Positions 1-11,665 of a stretch of 64,000 nt of DNA are shown one piece after another (within the stretch, counting starts at the first letter, position 1; each line of letters begins with the position of its first letter). Under the pieces are notes generated by a model. It worked only from the letters and a program-made list of their open reading frames with translations, was not told the DNA's origin and did no database searches. Source of the stretch: Oegoconia quadripuncta (lineage: Eukaryota > Arthropoda > Insecta > Lepidoptera > Autostichidae); the NCBI GenBank assembly GCA_949316235.1, contig OX438743.1:26719771-26783770 (forward strand). Direction: 5' to 3'. The translations under genes and the position numbers were made by a program.

Positions 1-70
1 TAGTTTCCATAGCACAAGCTTCGCTTAGTTTGGTGACTAGATGATTGGTGTAAGTGTCCGAAATATTTAT
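1..70 (+). repeat. SINE family B, 3' end only
   Basis: The stretch matches the tail of the tRNA-headed family B SINE seen complete elsewhere: a 'confirm/value' pair of motifs, ACTAGATGATTGGTGTAAG followed by CCGAAATATTTATTT, as in the copy near 3270-3325. The head lies outside the window or is lost. Confidence 0.6.
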
Positions 71-394
71 TTTGTTTTATTTTTATTATTTATCCCACAG
101 CGGGATTTCTCCCCCCAACCATGAACGTTATAGTATATAGTAGTTGTATAGTAGTGTTATAAGCCACTTTTTAAGGCTCCGTACCAATAACTTGTGGGAT
201 TCATACCTACCGTTGGTTTGAAATGAGGTATCTCTGCTAGTACCTATAATAGTCGCTAGCTAGATCAGGCATGACGACGAGCCGAGTGGCCCATATCAAG
301 ACAGCGTGCAGTGATTATTAAATTCGCCAGATGTCGTGACTGGGCCGTAAGTTTGACAAGTAATAAAGGCAAATATTCAAATCAAAGTTTCCTA

Positions 395-685
395 TACTGT
401 CTTTTTTTTTATGCACAACGGGTTGGTACTTGACCTCAGTCACACCTGATGTTAAGTGAAGATGAGGTCTAAGGTGAAAGCGTCCTGACCCGGAAACCCC
501 AACACATTAACATTATTGCTTGGCGGCAGATTTAGATAAGATGGTGGTAGCAAGCCAGGCGGACATTTAAAATGCCCTACCACCAACCAAACCGAGTACT
601 TAAACATGTACCCCGCTGGGGATCGAACCCGCGACCTCCGAATCGTAAACCCAACGTTGTTTACATTGAGCCACGGAGGCGGAGA
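395..685 (-). repeat. SINE family A, nearly full length
   Basis: Reverse-strand copy of a roughly 340-bp SINE. On the minus strand it starts with the tRNA-like head GCCTCCGTGGCTCAATGTAA and a B-box-like GGTTCGATCCCC. It runs through a GATAAGATGGTGGTAGC-type middle and ends with GTTGTGCATAAAAAAA. The internal GATAAGATAGCCAGTC section of other copies is missing here. This is a retroposed repeat, not a tRNA gene. Confidence 0.85.
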
Positions 686-2430
686 GTCTAAATCGCAATA
701 TAAAAAGTTCAAATTGAGTAATGTAAGGCTTCTGAGCTTATAGGAAGTTCCCGCCACTGCAAGGTTCACATTCGAAACAAACACAAACACATCGTGACCG
801 GTGATGAGACAATCGCATTTAAAACGTGCAAGTCTATAATTGTTTTTCAATGAGCAGTCCCTTAGAGGCTTTCTACGACATCAGAGCGGGAAGAAAGGGG
901 TTTGTTTCTATTGTATAAGTACCAAAACCACACAGCCATTTTCTTTCAAGCTCTGTAAATTATAAATTTTAAATAGGACAACTTCATGTTCTGTGTAATA
1001 GTTGGCTGAATACGACCATCTCTTCCCCATTTGGGCGTCGGCCAATCCGCCTACCCGTAGCCATCAGGGCAAATCCTCCCTAGAATACCGCCAGATTTCA
1101 GTGGCCACGCTTTAATAGAGCGGACTGTTAGTAATAATCCCATCAAAATATAAAAGGGCAAAGTTCTCTTTCAGTTGTCATTTAAAATTATAAGAGTTAT
1201 GTTCTGAAGAACCTCTTCCAAGCAATATATCGGTTTTATCGGTTATTATCGGTAATATATATTGAAATTATTATTATATTTATTTTTAAATTGACGATCG
1301 AATGCTTAAGTGGTTAGTGGCCCAGCCGTCGAAACCATCGATAGCGTGTTCTAATCCCACTAGGGGTAAATATTTGTGTATGTTTATCCGTTATTTACTT
1401 GTTTTATATATGTCGGGGAAACGCGGGTGTTGCTAGCGACTGCATGGGATGATGCCAGCCTCTCGTGGTATAGGGTAACTTGGGAAATTGCGATATTATG
1501 TTAAGCCAATATAGGCGAGTAGGATATCAGAATGACACTGGGGTTTAATAGAACGACGTAATGGTCTGCCACTGAAGGAACACGGGCCTTATATCTTTAA
1601 GGTGGCAATTACAGACCACTTACCTGCACATAAATCTTAATATTAAATTATGATCATGGAAGCAGTGAAGAGTAAACATATGCATGCTCCTCATGCCATC
1701 CAAATTAGCCCTCGCATATGCAATCTATGGGTTTATGCCGGAGTAGTCTACAATCCTCTTGCGTTCCCAGGTCCTCCCTACTGCCGAGGAAGGTCGCCGC
1801 GGGGTCTATATATACCACATAACCGTCTTCGTTTCCCAGCGTCAAAAAAAAAGGGTAAGATCAGCAATCGGATCGCCTCGTATCAGTGCCACTATCCATC
1901 CTGACAAATGTCAGGAGCAGAGTAATAAAGAGCAGCAGGTGACTGACTGTCGTGGCACCGACAGTAAATTAATTAATTTTTAATGCATAACTGGTTAAAG
2001 CTTGAGATTTTATTGGAATGAAGATTAGGATAAATTTGGAATCGCCCAAAACCCCCAACTTATTTAGGAAATTCGCTATCATATCTCAAACAGCCGGAAC
2101 GTAACGTAAAAATGGTGGCTTGACGGCAGATTTAGATAAGATCGTGGTAGCTGCATAATAATGTTATTTACACTAAGCTCCGGAGGCAGTTAGTTAATCA
2201 GACGGAAATTGTGTACATTGAACAGCATCTCACACCCTTCTATTATGGCCGATTTACACGCGGAAAGTAGAGTGGACAGTGATTACAACTGGCCTTTCAA
2301 CTTGCAACAAAATAGAATAGGTTTCTATTACTCGCACGCCCACTTGCCTTGCAAGTTGCCTGTGTGAACAGTCAAAAATAGTAAAGTGCATTAAGTAAAT
2401 GATGTCGAGACATAGTAATTTGTTCTAAAA
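686..2430. other. Intergenic, repeat remains only
   Basis: No gene found. About 790-935 is a decayed family D repeat (its ACGTGCAA.TCTATA and GGGAAG motifs). About 1300-1390 is a decayed family B head. About 1755-1850 matches, in reverse orientation, the GC-richer repeat near 18925-19075. About 2115-2195 is a short family A scrap. The rest holds nothing recognisable. Confidence 0.5.
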
Positions 2431-2872
2431 TAAACTTGCAGGTCACATAAGTCGCCTCCACAAAGTCAGTAATTCATTCAAAGGGTTATGTATACGCTTT
2501 TTCAATAAAGTTCCTGTTGATATACAAAATCTTCCTTTCAATAAATTTAAAGATACTATAAAACAGAAACTTATTAAGAAAGCATGTTATAAAATATCAG
2601 ATTATTTAGATGATAAACAATCATGGACATAACCAGCCCGTTCGCATAACCAGGCTATTTCACAATTAGTAATGAAATATTATAATATAAAATAATAATT
2701 TTGTAATATAATAACCTTTTTTAAAAGAGCGACCTCTGAGTTTCTTGCTTGTTCTTCGCAGGGGAAAATTGCCTTTTGAACAAGCAGTAGCTTTAAAAAT
2801 GTAAAATCTGACTATTTTAAGTGTACCCTATGTACCTTCAAAATAAAGCATTTTTTGATTTTGATTTTGTTC
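2430..2872 (+). mobile_element. Jockey-like LINE 3' end (family J)
   Basis: Plus-strand reading gives a short C-terminal piece of a non-LTR reverse transcriptase ORF with the motif FFNKVPVDIQNLPFNKFK, then a stop after a ...DDKQSWT end. A 3' UTR follows, ending in AATAAAGCATTTTTTGATTT with a TTTTGA-type tail. Copies at 9243-9740 and 21050-21670 share both the protein end and the tail. It is 5' truncated, as usual for dead-on-arrival LINEs. Confidence 0.8.
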
Positions 2873-2884
2873 GATATTGGCGAA

Positions 2885-3480
2885 ATGGTCCCAGGACAGA
2901 ACAGTTAAGTTTGTCAATCATTAAAAATTCTTTATTTTGTTGGTACACAGAGTAGGTATACTTAAAAAAGTCAGATTTTACTTTTGTAGCTTAAAAATGT
3001 ATGCTTGTTCAAAAGGCAATTTTCCCCTCAGAAGAACAAATAAGAAAGTCGAAGGGATGCTCTTTTAAATTACAAAAAGTCACAGTCATTGATTACCGAT
3101 TGGTGTAGTGGATAGTGACCCTGTCAGCGAAACCAACGGTTGCGGGTTCGAATCCCGCGACGAGTAAATGTTTGTGTGATGAATATGAACATTTATTCCT
3201 GAGTCATGGATGTTTATATAAATATTTATGTATGTTTATCCGTTATCTAGTATCCAAAGTACAAACTTTGCTTAGTTTGGGACTAGATGATTGGTGTAAG
3301 TGTCCGAAATATTTATTTATTATCACTTTAATGGTCTGATATTTTATAATATGCTTTCTTAATACATTTTGAATGAAAGATTTAGTCTATTGAAAAAATT
3401 ACTGACTTTTCGGTGGCAGTTTATCTGACATGCGACCTTATTTTCTTAATCTTTATTTCTTGAATTGACATCGTGTTTAT
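2885..3480 (-). mobile_element. Family J LINE 3' end, split by a SINE
   Basis: The minus strand carries a second, more decayed family J tail (2905-3089) and part of the coding end (3331-3480). The two parts are separated by a family B SINE. With the copy at 2430-2872 it forms a tail-to-tail inverted pair. Confidence 0.7.
3090..3330 (+). repeat. SINE family B variant, nested in a LINE
   Basis: tRNA-like head with an A-box-like TGGTGTAGTGGATAGTGAC and B-box GGTTCGAATCCCGC, then the family B body (TTTGTGTGATGAATA) and tail (GACTAGATGATTGGTG). It sits inside the family J LINE on the other strand, so it inserted later. The GATAGTGACC variant also appears at 49855-49985. Confidence 0.75.
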
Positions 3481-6211
3481 ATAAATAAATTACAAAAGTA
3501 TTATGCAATACTAAAAGCCTCACTATTCCATTATAATTGTTAGCCACCTACGTAGAATAGCATGGATATTGATACGTTGCTTGTCAGTGTTTGCGTTTAA
3601 ATATCATTTGACATGTGTGAACAGCCAGTAAGCGCTTGCCACTCGCCGCTGTACCTTGTACTCGCCATTGTACTAAACATTGTCCGCGTGTAAACCGGGC
3701 ATTACATTGGAAGACTGATAAATCCCGATCTTCCTTTTGTTATAGGCGCTAATGCATTGCGGCAACGTCTGACAACATCCTCTGACAACAACCCCTGACG
3801 ACATGGTCAACGTAACATAAATATCTCTTCCTTTTTCAACGCCACGAGTTTCCGGCACACCTAAATAAAACATTGGGGTAAAATTCCCATTTGTTGGCTT
3901 TTAACCCGATTGACCGCCAACCGCGTCCGTGAGGACAGCGTTCCTTTTATGGCACATTAGCGACAAAGAAGGACTATTACGTCGGTTGAATCCACATAAC
4001 GACGTCCATAGTTCACGCTCAATCGTTGGATTAAGCCGCTATTTGTATCAGTCGGGAACTGGAGCGTTTACCTTACCCAAAGGTCGGGGGGCAAGGGTGA
4101 CAAAGTACTTACTCGTTGGGTTCTGTTAAAAATGGGAACTTTAAAACACTAAATCAAATAAGCAAATACCATTCCTGTGAGAATTATGTTACCTTATTCC
4201 GTTGCATTATAGATTTTTTTCTATTCACTTATTATAAATTCCTTAATGCGAAACTAAACACCGTTTTAAAAAGTAATATTTAAATATTTTTGGACATTCA
4301 CACAGCGCCATCTAGTTCCATTCCATTGCAATGTTTTATATACATTTTTTTTTGTAAATATATAAACCATTTACACGAAATAAACTCATGTACATTATGT
4401 CCATACTCATCATACAAACATGCCTCTTCTTTTGAACATAGCGGTCAGGGTAACTAATACATTCATTCGAAATTCATTTCGAAAATAGGTATAATGCATT
4501 CAATATACTAATAAAAATATAGTCGAATTGATAATTGCCTTTTTGAAAATTAGATTTCAAGTGATCATATTTAATTAAGAAACGTTTTAAGTTCTCATAG
4601 TATAAAGTTATCAACTCGCCCTCAGCCCTGCTCTATACCATCAAATCTTTGAACGAGGTAATTATATGCAGAAAGAAATCACTGTTCGTCGCAGATCTTT
4701 ATCAGGAAAATGATCAATCATCGCCGAAAGAACGCTACAAAGAATAAAAGGTTGGCTGATATCTCGAATTACCAAATACGGCCCGATCGGCGAAAGCACG
4801 CAAAAACTAATAGCCTTTTCCTCTAAAATGCTATGAAATATTGCAGAAGACCGAAAGTTAAGCTTACTCACTAACATTATAACTGCGAAAGTATCTCTTG
4901 TCACTCTGTTGTCTTTTTTTTAATCTCTGAAATTTGGCAGAGACATAGCCCGAGAACTGGAGAAGGACATAGAATACTTTAAGATAAGACAAGAGAGGAC
5001 AAGACACAAAAAGATACACAGACACCAAAGACACAAAAGTGACACAAAAAGTGAAACAAATATAAAAGACACTAAAGAAACAAAAGACACACTCTTCGTC
5101 GACCAATTCCACGCGACCTAAACTATTATGATAATCAACGTTCGAAATTTAAATGTGTAAGAGTAAAATATTTCACGCGTGCCAAGTGACCCGTTTCCAC
5201 GCAATCGATTAAGTAGCAATGAACGTTCACATTTGCCTACCCTTGTCACGTAGTAGTTACTATGGCGCCAACACTGTTGGACCCCTGTGATTTTATGTAA
5301 AGAGGATTATTCAGGAAATGTATGGGGAATGTCATTTTCAGTGAACTTGTTTCATTCAATTTAAAAGGTATTTATCGCAAATAATTTATTAAGTAAACTT
5401 TATAAGGTCATCTCTTAACTTCACATGATAGGTTAATAAGTTGGCTGCGGCATCTCAGTACACAAACACTATGAATCGGACGTGTACATATATCGCGGAC
5501 ACTACGTTATTAAAGATTGTTAATCAGTGGGGCAGAAAAGAAAGCAGCCTCAATTAGAGAATAGAGTAGTAAATTGGTTTGACGATAGTTCAAGGGTGAG
5601 CCATATACTAAACCTATACTCAGATCCCTTTGCCTTCTCGAAGAGTGAATAAAACGAAAAAAAAAAGGAGTATGGTACTTTTAGTATATTTTGTCTTTGG
5701 TTCCGAGTCGTAACGAAGCTTCCGGGTTCCCACAAGAAGCCGCCAAAAGCTTTTGTAAAGCATTCTGCCACTTTACTGAAGAATGACTTGACTATGACTA
5801 GACTGTGTAGATGCGAAGTATACGACTAATCACTTGTTTTGACTGAGACTGACTAATAAATTGAAGAAATAAGAGAAATAAGACATGGCTGGATGGGCTT
5901 AGATCTCTTTGCCTTCTCCGAAAGGAATGAATAAACGAAAAAAATTGGTTCCGAGTGTCTGTCAATCAATTGTCGTAATGACGTAAAAATGCCTCTCGGC
6001 AGACGTCAAAACAAACGCAAGATTTCAAAGAATTGAATTAAATTACGATCACCTGACAAAAATCTTAGAAGAATCCTGCTCTCTCTAAGATAGAAACATC
6101 CATGATTACCATAACAAATTTGCCGTGGTAGGTGCATGTTCCTTGGCAAATGATTTCTGAGGTTCTTGGTGTTATGTTTGTTTTGTGGCCAAATATATTT
6201 ATTTGGAGAAA
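3481..6211. other. Intergenic; ACA-rich tract and small repeats
   Basis: No gene could be supported. About 4975-5095 is a degenerate ACA/GACACAAA-rich tract that opens long reading frames on the minus strand by composition alone. About 5610-5715 and 5895-5965 share TTTGCCTTCTC, GAATAAA.CGAAAA and GGTTCCGAGT, so they are two copies of an unnamed repeat. About 3690-4130 is less AT-rich but has no recognisable protein. The end of this stretch must hold the promoter of the 6212 gene; no clear TATA box was assigned. Confidence 0.45.
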
Positions 6212-7390
6212 ATGCCGACAAGAACCATTAGTATCAGGTGTTCGAAGCACAATTCTCGGCCATCTTCACTCGATAGATTTCATAGAGGTAAACGTGACAT
6301 TCAAAAACATGAACACGCATTTACTATTAGAGACGATAATCACCAAGGATCAGGGGTAAATGTACATAGATCCGAGCCAGAGTTTTATAGAGCACGTCAC
6401 TCCTACTTGCAGAGGTCTTCGCTAGAGAGTACGCATAGATCAGCGCATTATATCGGGAATACGCGTAGTCAAACTTTCACTCATAGCACGATTAGAACGT
6501 CGTCAAGCACGTTGCGACCTACAATAAGTTCCACTCACAGCACCATCAAAACGTCGTCAAGTACGTTGCGGCCTAAAGTGGGTACCAGTTCTTCATCATA
6601 CAGCAGTACAAGAACACCGCAAAGTAGTATTAGATCTCCTCGTGGCGGTAGAAGACCACCATCACCAAAAGTTTTAACACCCACACAACACAAAGCTCCT
6701 TATCATAGCCGATTATCTGGTAGCCATTTTATTAGATTTGCCTATAAAATGGAGAAAAAAAAACCGCCGCCGCCACCAGTAAAGAAACGCCGTCCTCGAT
6801 CATTCCTGATAAAGAAGTTGCCTGCATGTTGTCGCCCAACAATAAAATTCATTAGGATGATCACTCATCAGAAAATAGATGATTTTTTACAATGCGTACC
6901 GTTGAGAGAAGGGTGTATCATCATAGCCATATGTGGAATCGTCTATGGACTGTTTGGCTTGATGCTTCTACTATTAATTACTATACGTTACGACAATTGG
7001 AGAGCGGTCTACCATAAAAAATTAGACGAATTATACTTCTTGATTTTCATTTTTGCAAATCTTTCTGTTGTATTTATTATTAGCATAGTTTTAACCGTTG
7101 GAATATTTACCGAAAATTATACTTATTTTCTAGTTTATAAGTATGGCCTATGGTTTCATGTTATTTTTAACTTTATTGGGACAATTGTGATGACATTTTA
7201 CTGTTTTATGGCGGAGATTTGTTTCCAAAGTTCAGGGCCTGCACAGGTAATTGTGGGGATTCTGCTTGCAGTTGTTTATACTATTGCTTGGTGGTACGTA
7301 TTCATTACTATCCATAGTTACCTTGTCGAAGAATACGATGAGGAGGATGATGATGATGACGATAGCGATGACGAAGATGAGGAATTTTAA
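6212..7390 (+). CDS. Four-pass membrane protein with acidic tail, single exon
   Basis: Intact 392-codon frame. I chose the ATG at 6212 (AAAATGCCG, good eukaryotic context) because the codons upstream in this frame contain no earlier ATG. Residues 1-200 are basic and rich in Ser, Thr, Arg and His, with a repeated unit (HSTIRTSSSTLRP, then HSTIKTSSSTLRP) and a KPPPPPVKKRRP stretch near 182-194. Four hydrophobic segments follow at about 234-259, 274-300, 313-337 and 346-367. A tail of about 20 residues is almost all Asp/Glu. The CVPLREG motif before the first segment and the four-pass layout resemble the insect LAPTM4-like/DUF7027-type tetraspan proteins; that link is by eye and the long N-terminal part is unusual. 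Role unknown; a membrane location is inferred. No intron is needed. A poly(A) signal follows 4 bases after the stop. Flanks are repeat debris, so no operon or neighbour gives a clue. Confidence 0.8.
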   Translation: MPTRTISIRCSKHNSRPSSLDRFHRGKRDIQKHEHAFTIRDDNHQGSGVNVHRSEPEFYRARHSYLQRSSLESTHRSAHYIGNTRSQTFTHSTIRTSSSTLRPTISSTHSTIKTSSSTLRPKVGTSSSSYSSTRTPQSSIRSPRGGRRPPSPKVLTPTQHKAPYHSRLSGSHFIRFAYKMEKKKPPPPPVKKRRPRSFLIKKLPACCRPTIKFIRMITHQKIDDFLQCVPLREGCIIIAICGIVYGLFGLMLLLLITIRYDNWRAVYHKKLDELYFLIFIFANLSVVFIISIVLTVGIFTENYTYFLVYKYGLWFHVIFNFIGTIVMTFYCFMAEICFQSSGPAQVIVGILLAVVYTIAWWYVFITIHSYLVEEYDEEDDDDDDSDDEDEEF

Positions 7391-7394
7391 AGCT

Positions 7395-7400
7395 AATAAA
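7395..7400 (+). terminator. Poly(A) signal AATAAA
   Basis: AATAAA begins four bases after the TAA stop of the four-pass membrane protein gene, so the 3' UTR is probably very short. Confidence 0.55.
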
Positions 7401-7819
7401 ACAATAATCTATAAAACAAGCCAAGTGACTTTTGATTTACTCTAGACATTATGTCCAATTCATGAATTTACAAGACCGCTCAAGAACCATTTGAGACGGA
7501 TAGAGACCCATTGGTGGCATCGAAGTACACTATGGTATTGTGGTTCTAGATAAAAAAAAATTGTGTTCGCCAACCGCCGAATCCAGTATGTGTATGTCTA
7601 TGAGGATATCCCCTATTTATAAAGCAATACCATGCGCTAACGGGAGATGTTTATGATTTAATGGAAATCAATCCAGATATTTCTACAGTAACCAGAAGAA
7701 ATTCTTTAAGTTGGCATCGATTACAGGCCGCCAACATAACACAATATAGTACACACACGTTGTGTGTTTCTGTGAAATACACAAATAAACTTTTCATCTA
7801 TCTATTTATTGAATTAGTC

Positions 7820-8022
7820 AATGCGGGTTGGAGACTTCACATGCCTTTGAATTTTTATTTTGTCAGGCATACAGGTTTCCTCACAATGTTTTCCTTCACC
7901 GTTTCAAGAGCAGTCGGATAAATGCACATAAGTAATTCAATTATACATGTCGTGCCTGGAAATCGAACTCGGATCTCCCAAATTGGGAGACCGCGTCTTA
8001 ATCGCTGAGCCACTGATGCTGC
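7820..8022 (-). repeat. SINE family C
   Basis: On the minus strand: a tRNA-like head GGCTCAGCGATTAAGACGCG, TCTCCCAATTTGGGAGATC, a B-box-like GAGTTCGATTTCC, then GTGAAGGAAAACATTGTGAG and CCTGTATGCCTGAC. The same series is seen at 38773-39085, 50790-51030 and 62758-63050. Confidence 0.8.
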
Positions 8023-8624
8023 GTGCTGCATAAATATTATTTTATTATTCGAAACAAAATGTTCGTAGGAACTGACTTTTAGTGCCACTATCCAGGTTGT
8101 TTAATTAAAATAGGTCCGTATAATGAACTCTGGAACTATATGAAGTAGAGAAGGTTGTTCTATATATAGTTGCTTGTCATTCTTCTACTATATCCACCAT
8201 TTACTCCCGTAAATCAGTGATGGAACCAGAATGTCATCCAGTATGTCATTTATCCAAATCTGTCGGGTGGCAACCACGTGGTAACGTTCATGTGTACTTC
8301 GCCGTAGACAGGAACAGGTGCAAAAAATCTTCCGCGGTCATGCTTTACCCCAATTTCATGCTCACCAATAATAATTCAGGGAATTGAATCTATTTATGCA
8401 AATTACGACACTGATTGCACTAGCTGTGTTTCTTGGATTTTCCTACTGAATGTGCAGGATTTTGCGTGCACCGTTTAAGTTGAATACTGCATTGCAACCT
8501 GGTTCACAAACCTGGGCTACCTCTTGTTGTCCACCGCAAGAATATTATACAGGTATACAGAGTCGTTGCATGTAATATTAAATTACAGGGGAGTCAAAAG
8601 AGCCCTAAGTGGCTTCGAGAAAAG

Positions 8625-8668
8625 GATGTGCTTTCACTCGACTTGGCGGGGCACTACCGTGCCTCCAG
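8625..8668 (+). repeat. Scrap of foldback-element 3' end
   Basis: The CTCGACTTGGCGGGGCACTA and GTGCCTCCAGATA pieces match the 3' terminal hairpin region of the large elements ending at 37916 and 44242. Everything upstream in the element is missing here. Confidence 0.55.
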
Positions 8669-8824
8669 ATACTTATACAGTAAAATTAAGTACGTTTAAG
8701 TATTAAACCACATACAAAAAGTTACTATAAAAGAAAGAGGTACCTATTAATAAATTACTATTAAAGTATTTAAAAATCAAAAAAAACTCAACTGCATACT
8801 TTGTATTATGCTAGCGCCATGATA

Positions 8825-9161
8825 GGCCCGTATTAATAAACCAATCTCAATACAAATCTTGAGACTGTATCAACCGAGACGCGTCTTAAGCAGTTCACGC
8901 TATCTCAAGCTCCGTGCTAATTTATAAACAAATCTTGAGGTCTACTTAGCTGAGATCACTTCGCAAATATTCGCCTCAGCGGCGAATGAATGATAGTCTT
9001 GAGTATCGTTTATTAATAGGCGCACCTCTCAAGTGAGTAGGTACTACTTGAGTATGCACATGCTTATCAAGTCTCAAGTTAGGTTTATTAATCAACACGT
9101 TTACTTGAGACCGGTCACAAGACTGTTCTCAATCTTGAGAATGGTTTATTAATACCGGCCT
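8825..9161. mobile_element. MITE, copy 1 (TA target site)
   Basis: A 337-bp element with terminal inverted repeats (GGCCCGTATTAATAAACC at the left; the right end reads the same in reverse with one or two changes). It is flanked by TA on both sides, as expected for Tc1/mariner-type elements. There is no coding sequence. It is rich in CTTGAG/CTCAAG motifs. A second copy lies at 16192-16525. Confidence 0.8.
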
Positions 9162-9242
9162 TAGATTTTTTACCATAAAATGTATCCTATGATATTCTGG
9201 GGATCAAAGCGAATCTAACGATACGTTGCACTTCAATATCAA

Positions 9243-9740
9243 TGAAGTCAAAATCAAAATCAAAATCAAAAAATGCCTTATTTTACACAGGGTACACTTA
9301 AAATAGTCAGATTTTGCATTTTTAAAGCTACTGCTTGTTCAAAAGGCCATTTTCCCATGAGAAGAACAAGCAAGAAACTCGAGAGGTCGCTCTTTTAAAA
9401 AAGGTTTTTATATTACAAAATTATTATTTTATATTATAATATTTCGTTATTAATTGTGAAATAGCCTGGTTATGCGAACGGGCTGGTTATGTCCATGATT
9501 GTTTATCATCTAAATAATCTGATATTTTATAATATGCTTTATGTAGTTTCTGTTTTATAGTATCTTTAAATTTATTGAAAGGAAGATTTTGTATATCAAC
9601 GGGAACTTTATTGAAAAAGCGTATACATAACGCTTTGAATGAATTACTGACTTTGTGGAGGCGACTTATGTATGTGACCTGCAACTTTATCTTTATTTCT
9701 TGTATTGACATCATGTTTATCACTATTTTTCCTAAATGAT
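9243..9740 (-). mobile_element. Family J LINE 3' end
   Basis: Minus-strand C-terminal frame with SFKALCIRFFNKVPVDIQNL and the DDKQSWT end, then the shared 3' UTR and a TCAAAA-repeat tail at 9243-9270. It is 5' truncated. Upstream of it, 9162-9242 holds nothing recognisable. Confidence 0.8.
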
Positions 9741-9864
9741 GCTATATTTTTTTACATATATTATTTTTTACATATATTTACATACATATATTAGCCGTTT
9801 TTGTTTGTGATGGTAACATAGAAATCTACGTAAATAAATATTACTTACCTACATCTAAATATAT

Positions 9865-10092
9865 ATAACTCAAAGGTGACTGACATAGTGATCTATCAAC
9901 GCCCAGCCCAAACCACTGGACGGATCGGGCTGAAATTTGGCATGCAGGTAGATGTTATGACGTAGGCATCCGCTAAGAAAGGATTTTGATAAACTCTACC
10001 CCCAAGGGGATAAAATAGGAGATGAAAGTTTGTTGTTTGTATTTTGATAAAATCTTCCACGCGGACGAAGTCGCGGGAGGAAAGCTAGTACT
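9865..10092 (+). mobile_element. Helitron-like 3' fragment ending in CTAG
   Basis: Contains CACTGGACGGATCGGGCTGA, AAATTTGGCATGCAGGTAGA and a GC-rich end CGCGGACGAAGTCGCGGG, then GGAAAGCTAG. A short hairpin just before CTAG is typical of Helitron 3' ends, and this sequence type is common in Lepidoptera. Assignment is from motif memory, not a search. Confidence 0.5.
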
Positions 10093-10182
10093 ACATATAT
10101 ACATTCGAAAATCATTACACTCCTTCCTGGGGCAGTCCGGTAAATACAAGGTAAAATCAAAAACCATGTATTCTACTGCTGA

Positions 10183-10418
10183 TATAGAATAGAATAGAAT
10201 AGAATAGAATAGAATAGATTAGAATAGAATAGAATAGAATAGAATAGAATAGAATAGAATAGAATAGAATAGAATAGAATAGAATAGAATAGAATAGAAT
10301 AGAATAGAATAGAATAGAATAGAATAGAATAGAATAGAATAGAATAGAATAGAATAGAATAGAATAGAATAGAATAGAATAGAATAGAATAGAATAGAAT
10401 AGAATAGAATAGAATAGT
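10183..10418. repeat. (AGAAT)n microsatellite
   Basis: About 47 near-perfect tandem copies of the five-base unit AGAAT over 236 bases, with one clear interruption (AGATT near 10215). Being a multiple of five but not of three, it cannot be coding. Confidence 0.97.
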
Positions 10419-10439
10419 ACTGAACGGGATTTTAGTTGA

Positions 10440-11100
10440 AGGAAAAAATTATTTTTTTTTTTGCTTATTTCTTATGCAACTAAGTCAGGTAGTCGTACTG
10501 GTAAGCTCTAATTCCCAAAAATTCTGGAAACCAAACTTTGTAGGCAGGCATTACCGTCGCCTAATGTTTAGTACCAAGTCACATATAGCTCTGGCTAACC
10601 CGTGATCGCGCTACCTAATAGCCCTATTTATTTTTATTTTTTTCAGTCGACGCCAGAGTTAAGTTTCTTTTTACTCGCTGTTGTATGAGATTTACGTATA
10701 TTTACGCCTTTACACCATTGGAATTTGAATATATATAGTTGAAAGAAAATTTGCTGGTCGGTACCAAGATGTTGAGAAATGGCTTTACTGTACTACACAG
10801 ACTTAGTCATACACATACATTACGCTTTAAGAGTATTTCTAGAAAAGAACTTAGAAGGTACTATAGGGACAGCTAAAGCATAAGTGTGCTGGAGTGGGAG
10901 AATTGAGTCACAGCTCCGTGTATGAGATTGTCCAAACAAAATACTGATTTTGCGCTATTACCCGAGGAGAATCAATCCAGTGCAATATAGGTAAAAAAAA
11001 TAATATTGCTGGATTAGTGTAGATGATAATATGAGAACAATATTTAATTAGGGACTTGAGTCCTTCTAGACATGACAGTCCCATCGTACCCTGACCAAGA
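10440..11100. other. Intergenic, nothing recognised
   Basis: AT-rich sequence with short low-complexity T runs. No exon, RNA gene or repeat could be supported. Confidence 0.4.
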
Positions 11101-11103
11101 TTC

Positions 11104-11445
11104 ACTGATGAGAAGATACAAACATATTATATAATAATCTGGCCGCTATTGATCCAGGTTTACCCAAAATTGATTGAGCCAAACCTACAGCGTATTGACT
11201 CAGCTTTAATTGTCTCATCAGTGTATCTCTTTCATTTCGGTTTCTAGCACATTCCATCAACATGTGTTGGACATCTTCAACCACTCCACAGACTTCACAG
11301 TTAGGAGTGTCAGTTCTTTTCATTAGATATCCAAACTTGTTTGATGGATAGTGCCCAGAACGTAGTCTAACAGCTAACTTAATTAATCGCCTACTTAGCT
11401 TAACTTCATCAAACCAAGGTACCCGAAGAGGCTGACCTTATTATT
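11104..11445 (-). mobile_element. R1/Jockey-like LINE, C-terminal fragment
   Basis: The minus strand is open across this stretch. It reads a VRLRSGHYPSNKFGYL segment and then a cysteine/histidine cluster (CEVCG, EDVQHMLMEC) typical of the region after the reverse transcriptase and RNase H of arthropod non-LTR elements. No start codon, tail or other domain is present. It is a dead fragment. Confidence 0.7.
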
Positions 11446-11519
11446 GTATATGTTTATGTAACAATCCCGAAAATCGGACTCGACTCGTACCAAGCATTAC
11501 CGAGATAATGTCCGGACCA

Positions 11520-11665
11520 GCTCTCAGATTATGTAACTTCCATCGGTATCGTCATGGATTACATTGACCAATGAGAAACCGTTAAATTGCCGAGCTAGCG
11601 ATGAGCCAACCAATCACAAGTCAGAACGTAACCGATGACGATAACGATGAAATTATGTAATAGAG
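11520..11665. repeat. Foldback MITE-like repeat
   Basis: The left end (ATCGGTATCGTCAT) and the right end (ATGACGATAACGATG) are imperfect inverted repeats extending about 35 bases each way. There is no coding potential. No target duplication was confirmed. Confidence 0.5.

Noticed and set aside
3095..3170. tRNA gene (A-box and B-box present)
   Set aside because: The tRNA-like part continues into the family B SINE body and does not form a complete cloverleaf with an acceptor stem. The same holds at 13044, 22925, 57617, 58170 and 59103.
4864..5112. 82-residue minus-strand hydrophobic protein
   Set aside because: The plus strand is an ACA-rich degenerate repeat; the Phe/Val/Cys-rich frame follows from composition.
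6185..6211. Longer N-terminus for the four-pass protein
   Set aside because: The upstream frame has no ATG; it would need a GTG start, which is not expected in a nuclear animal gene.
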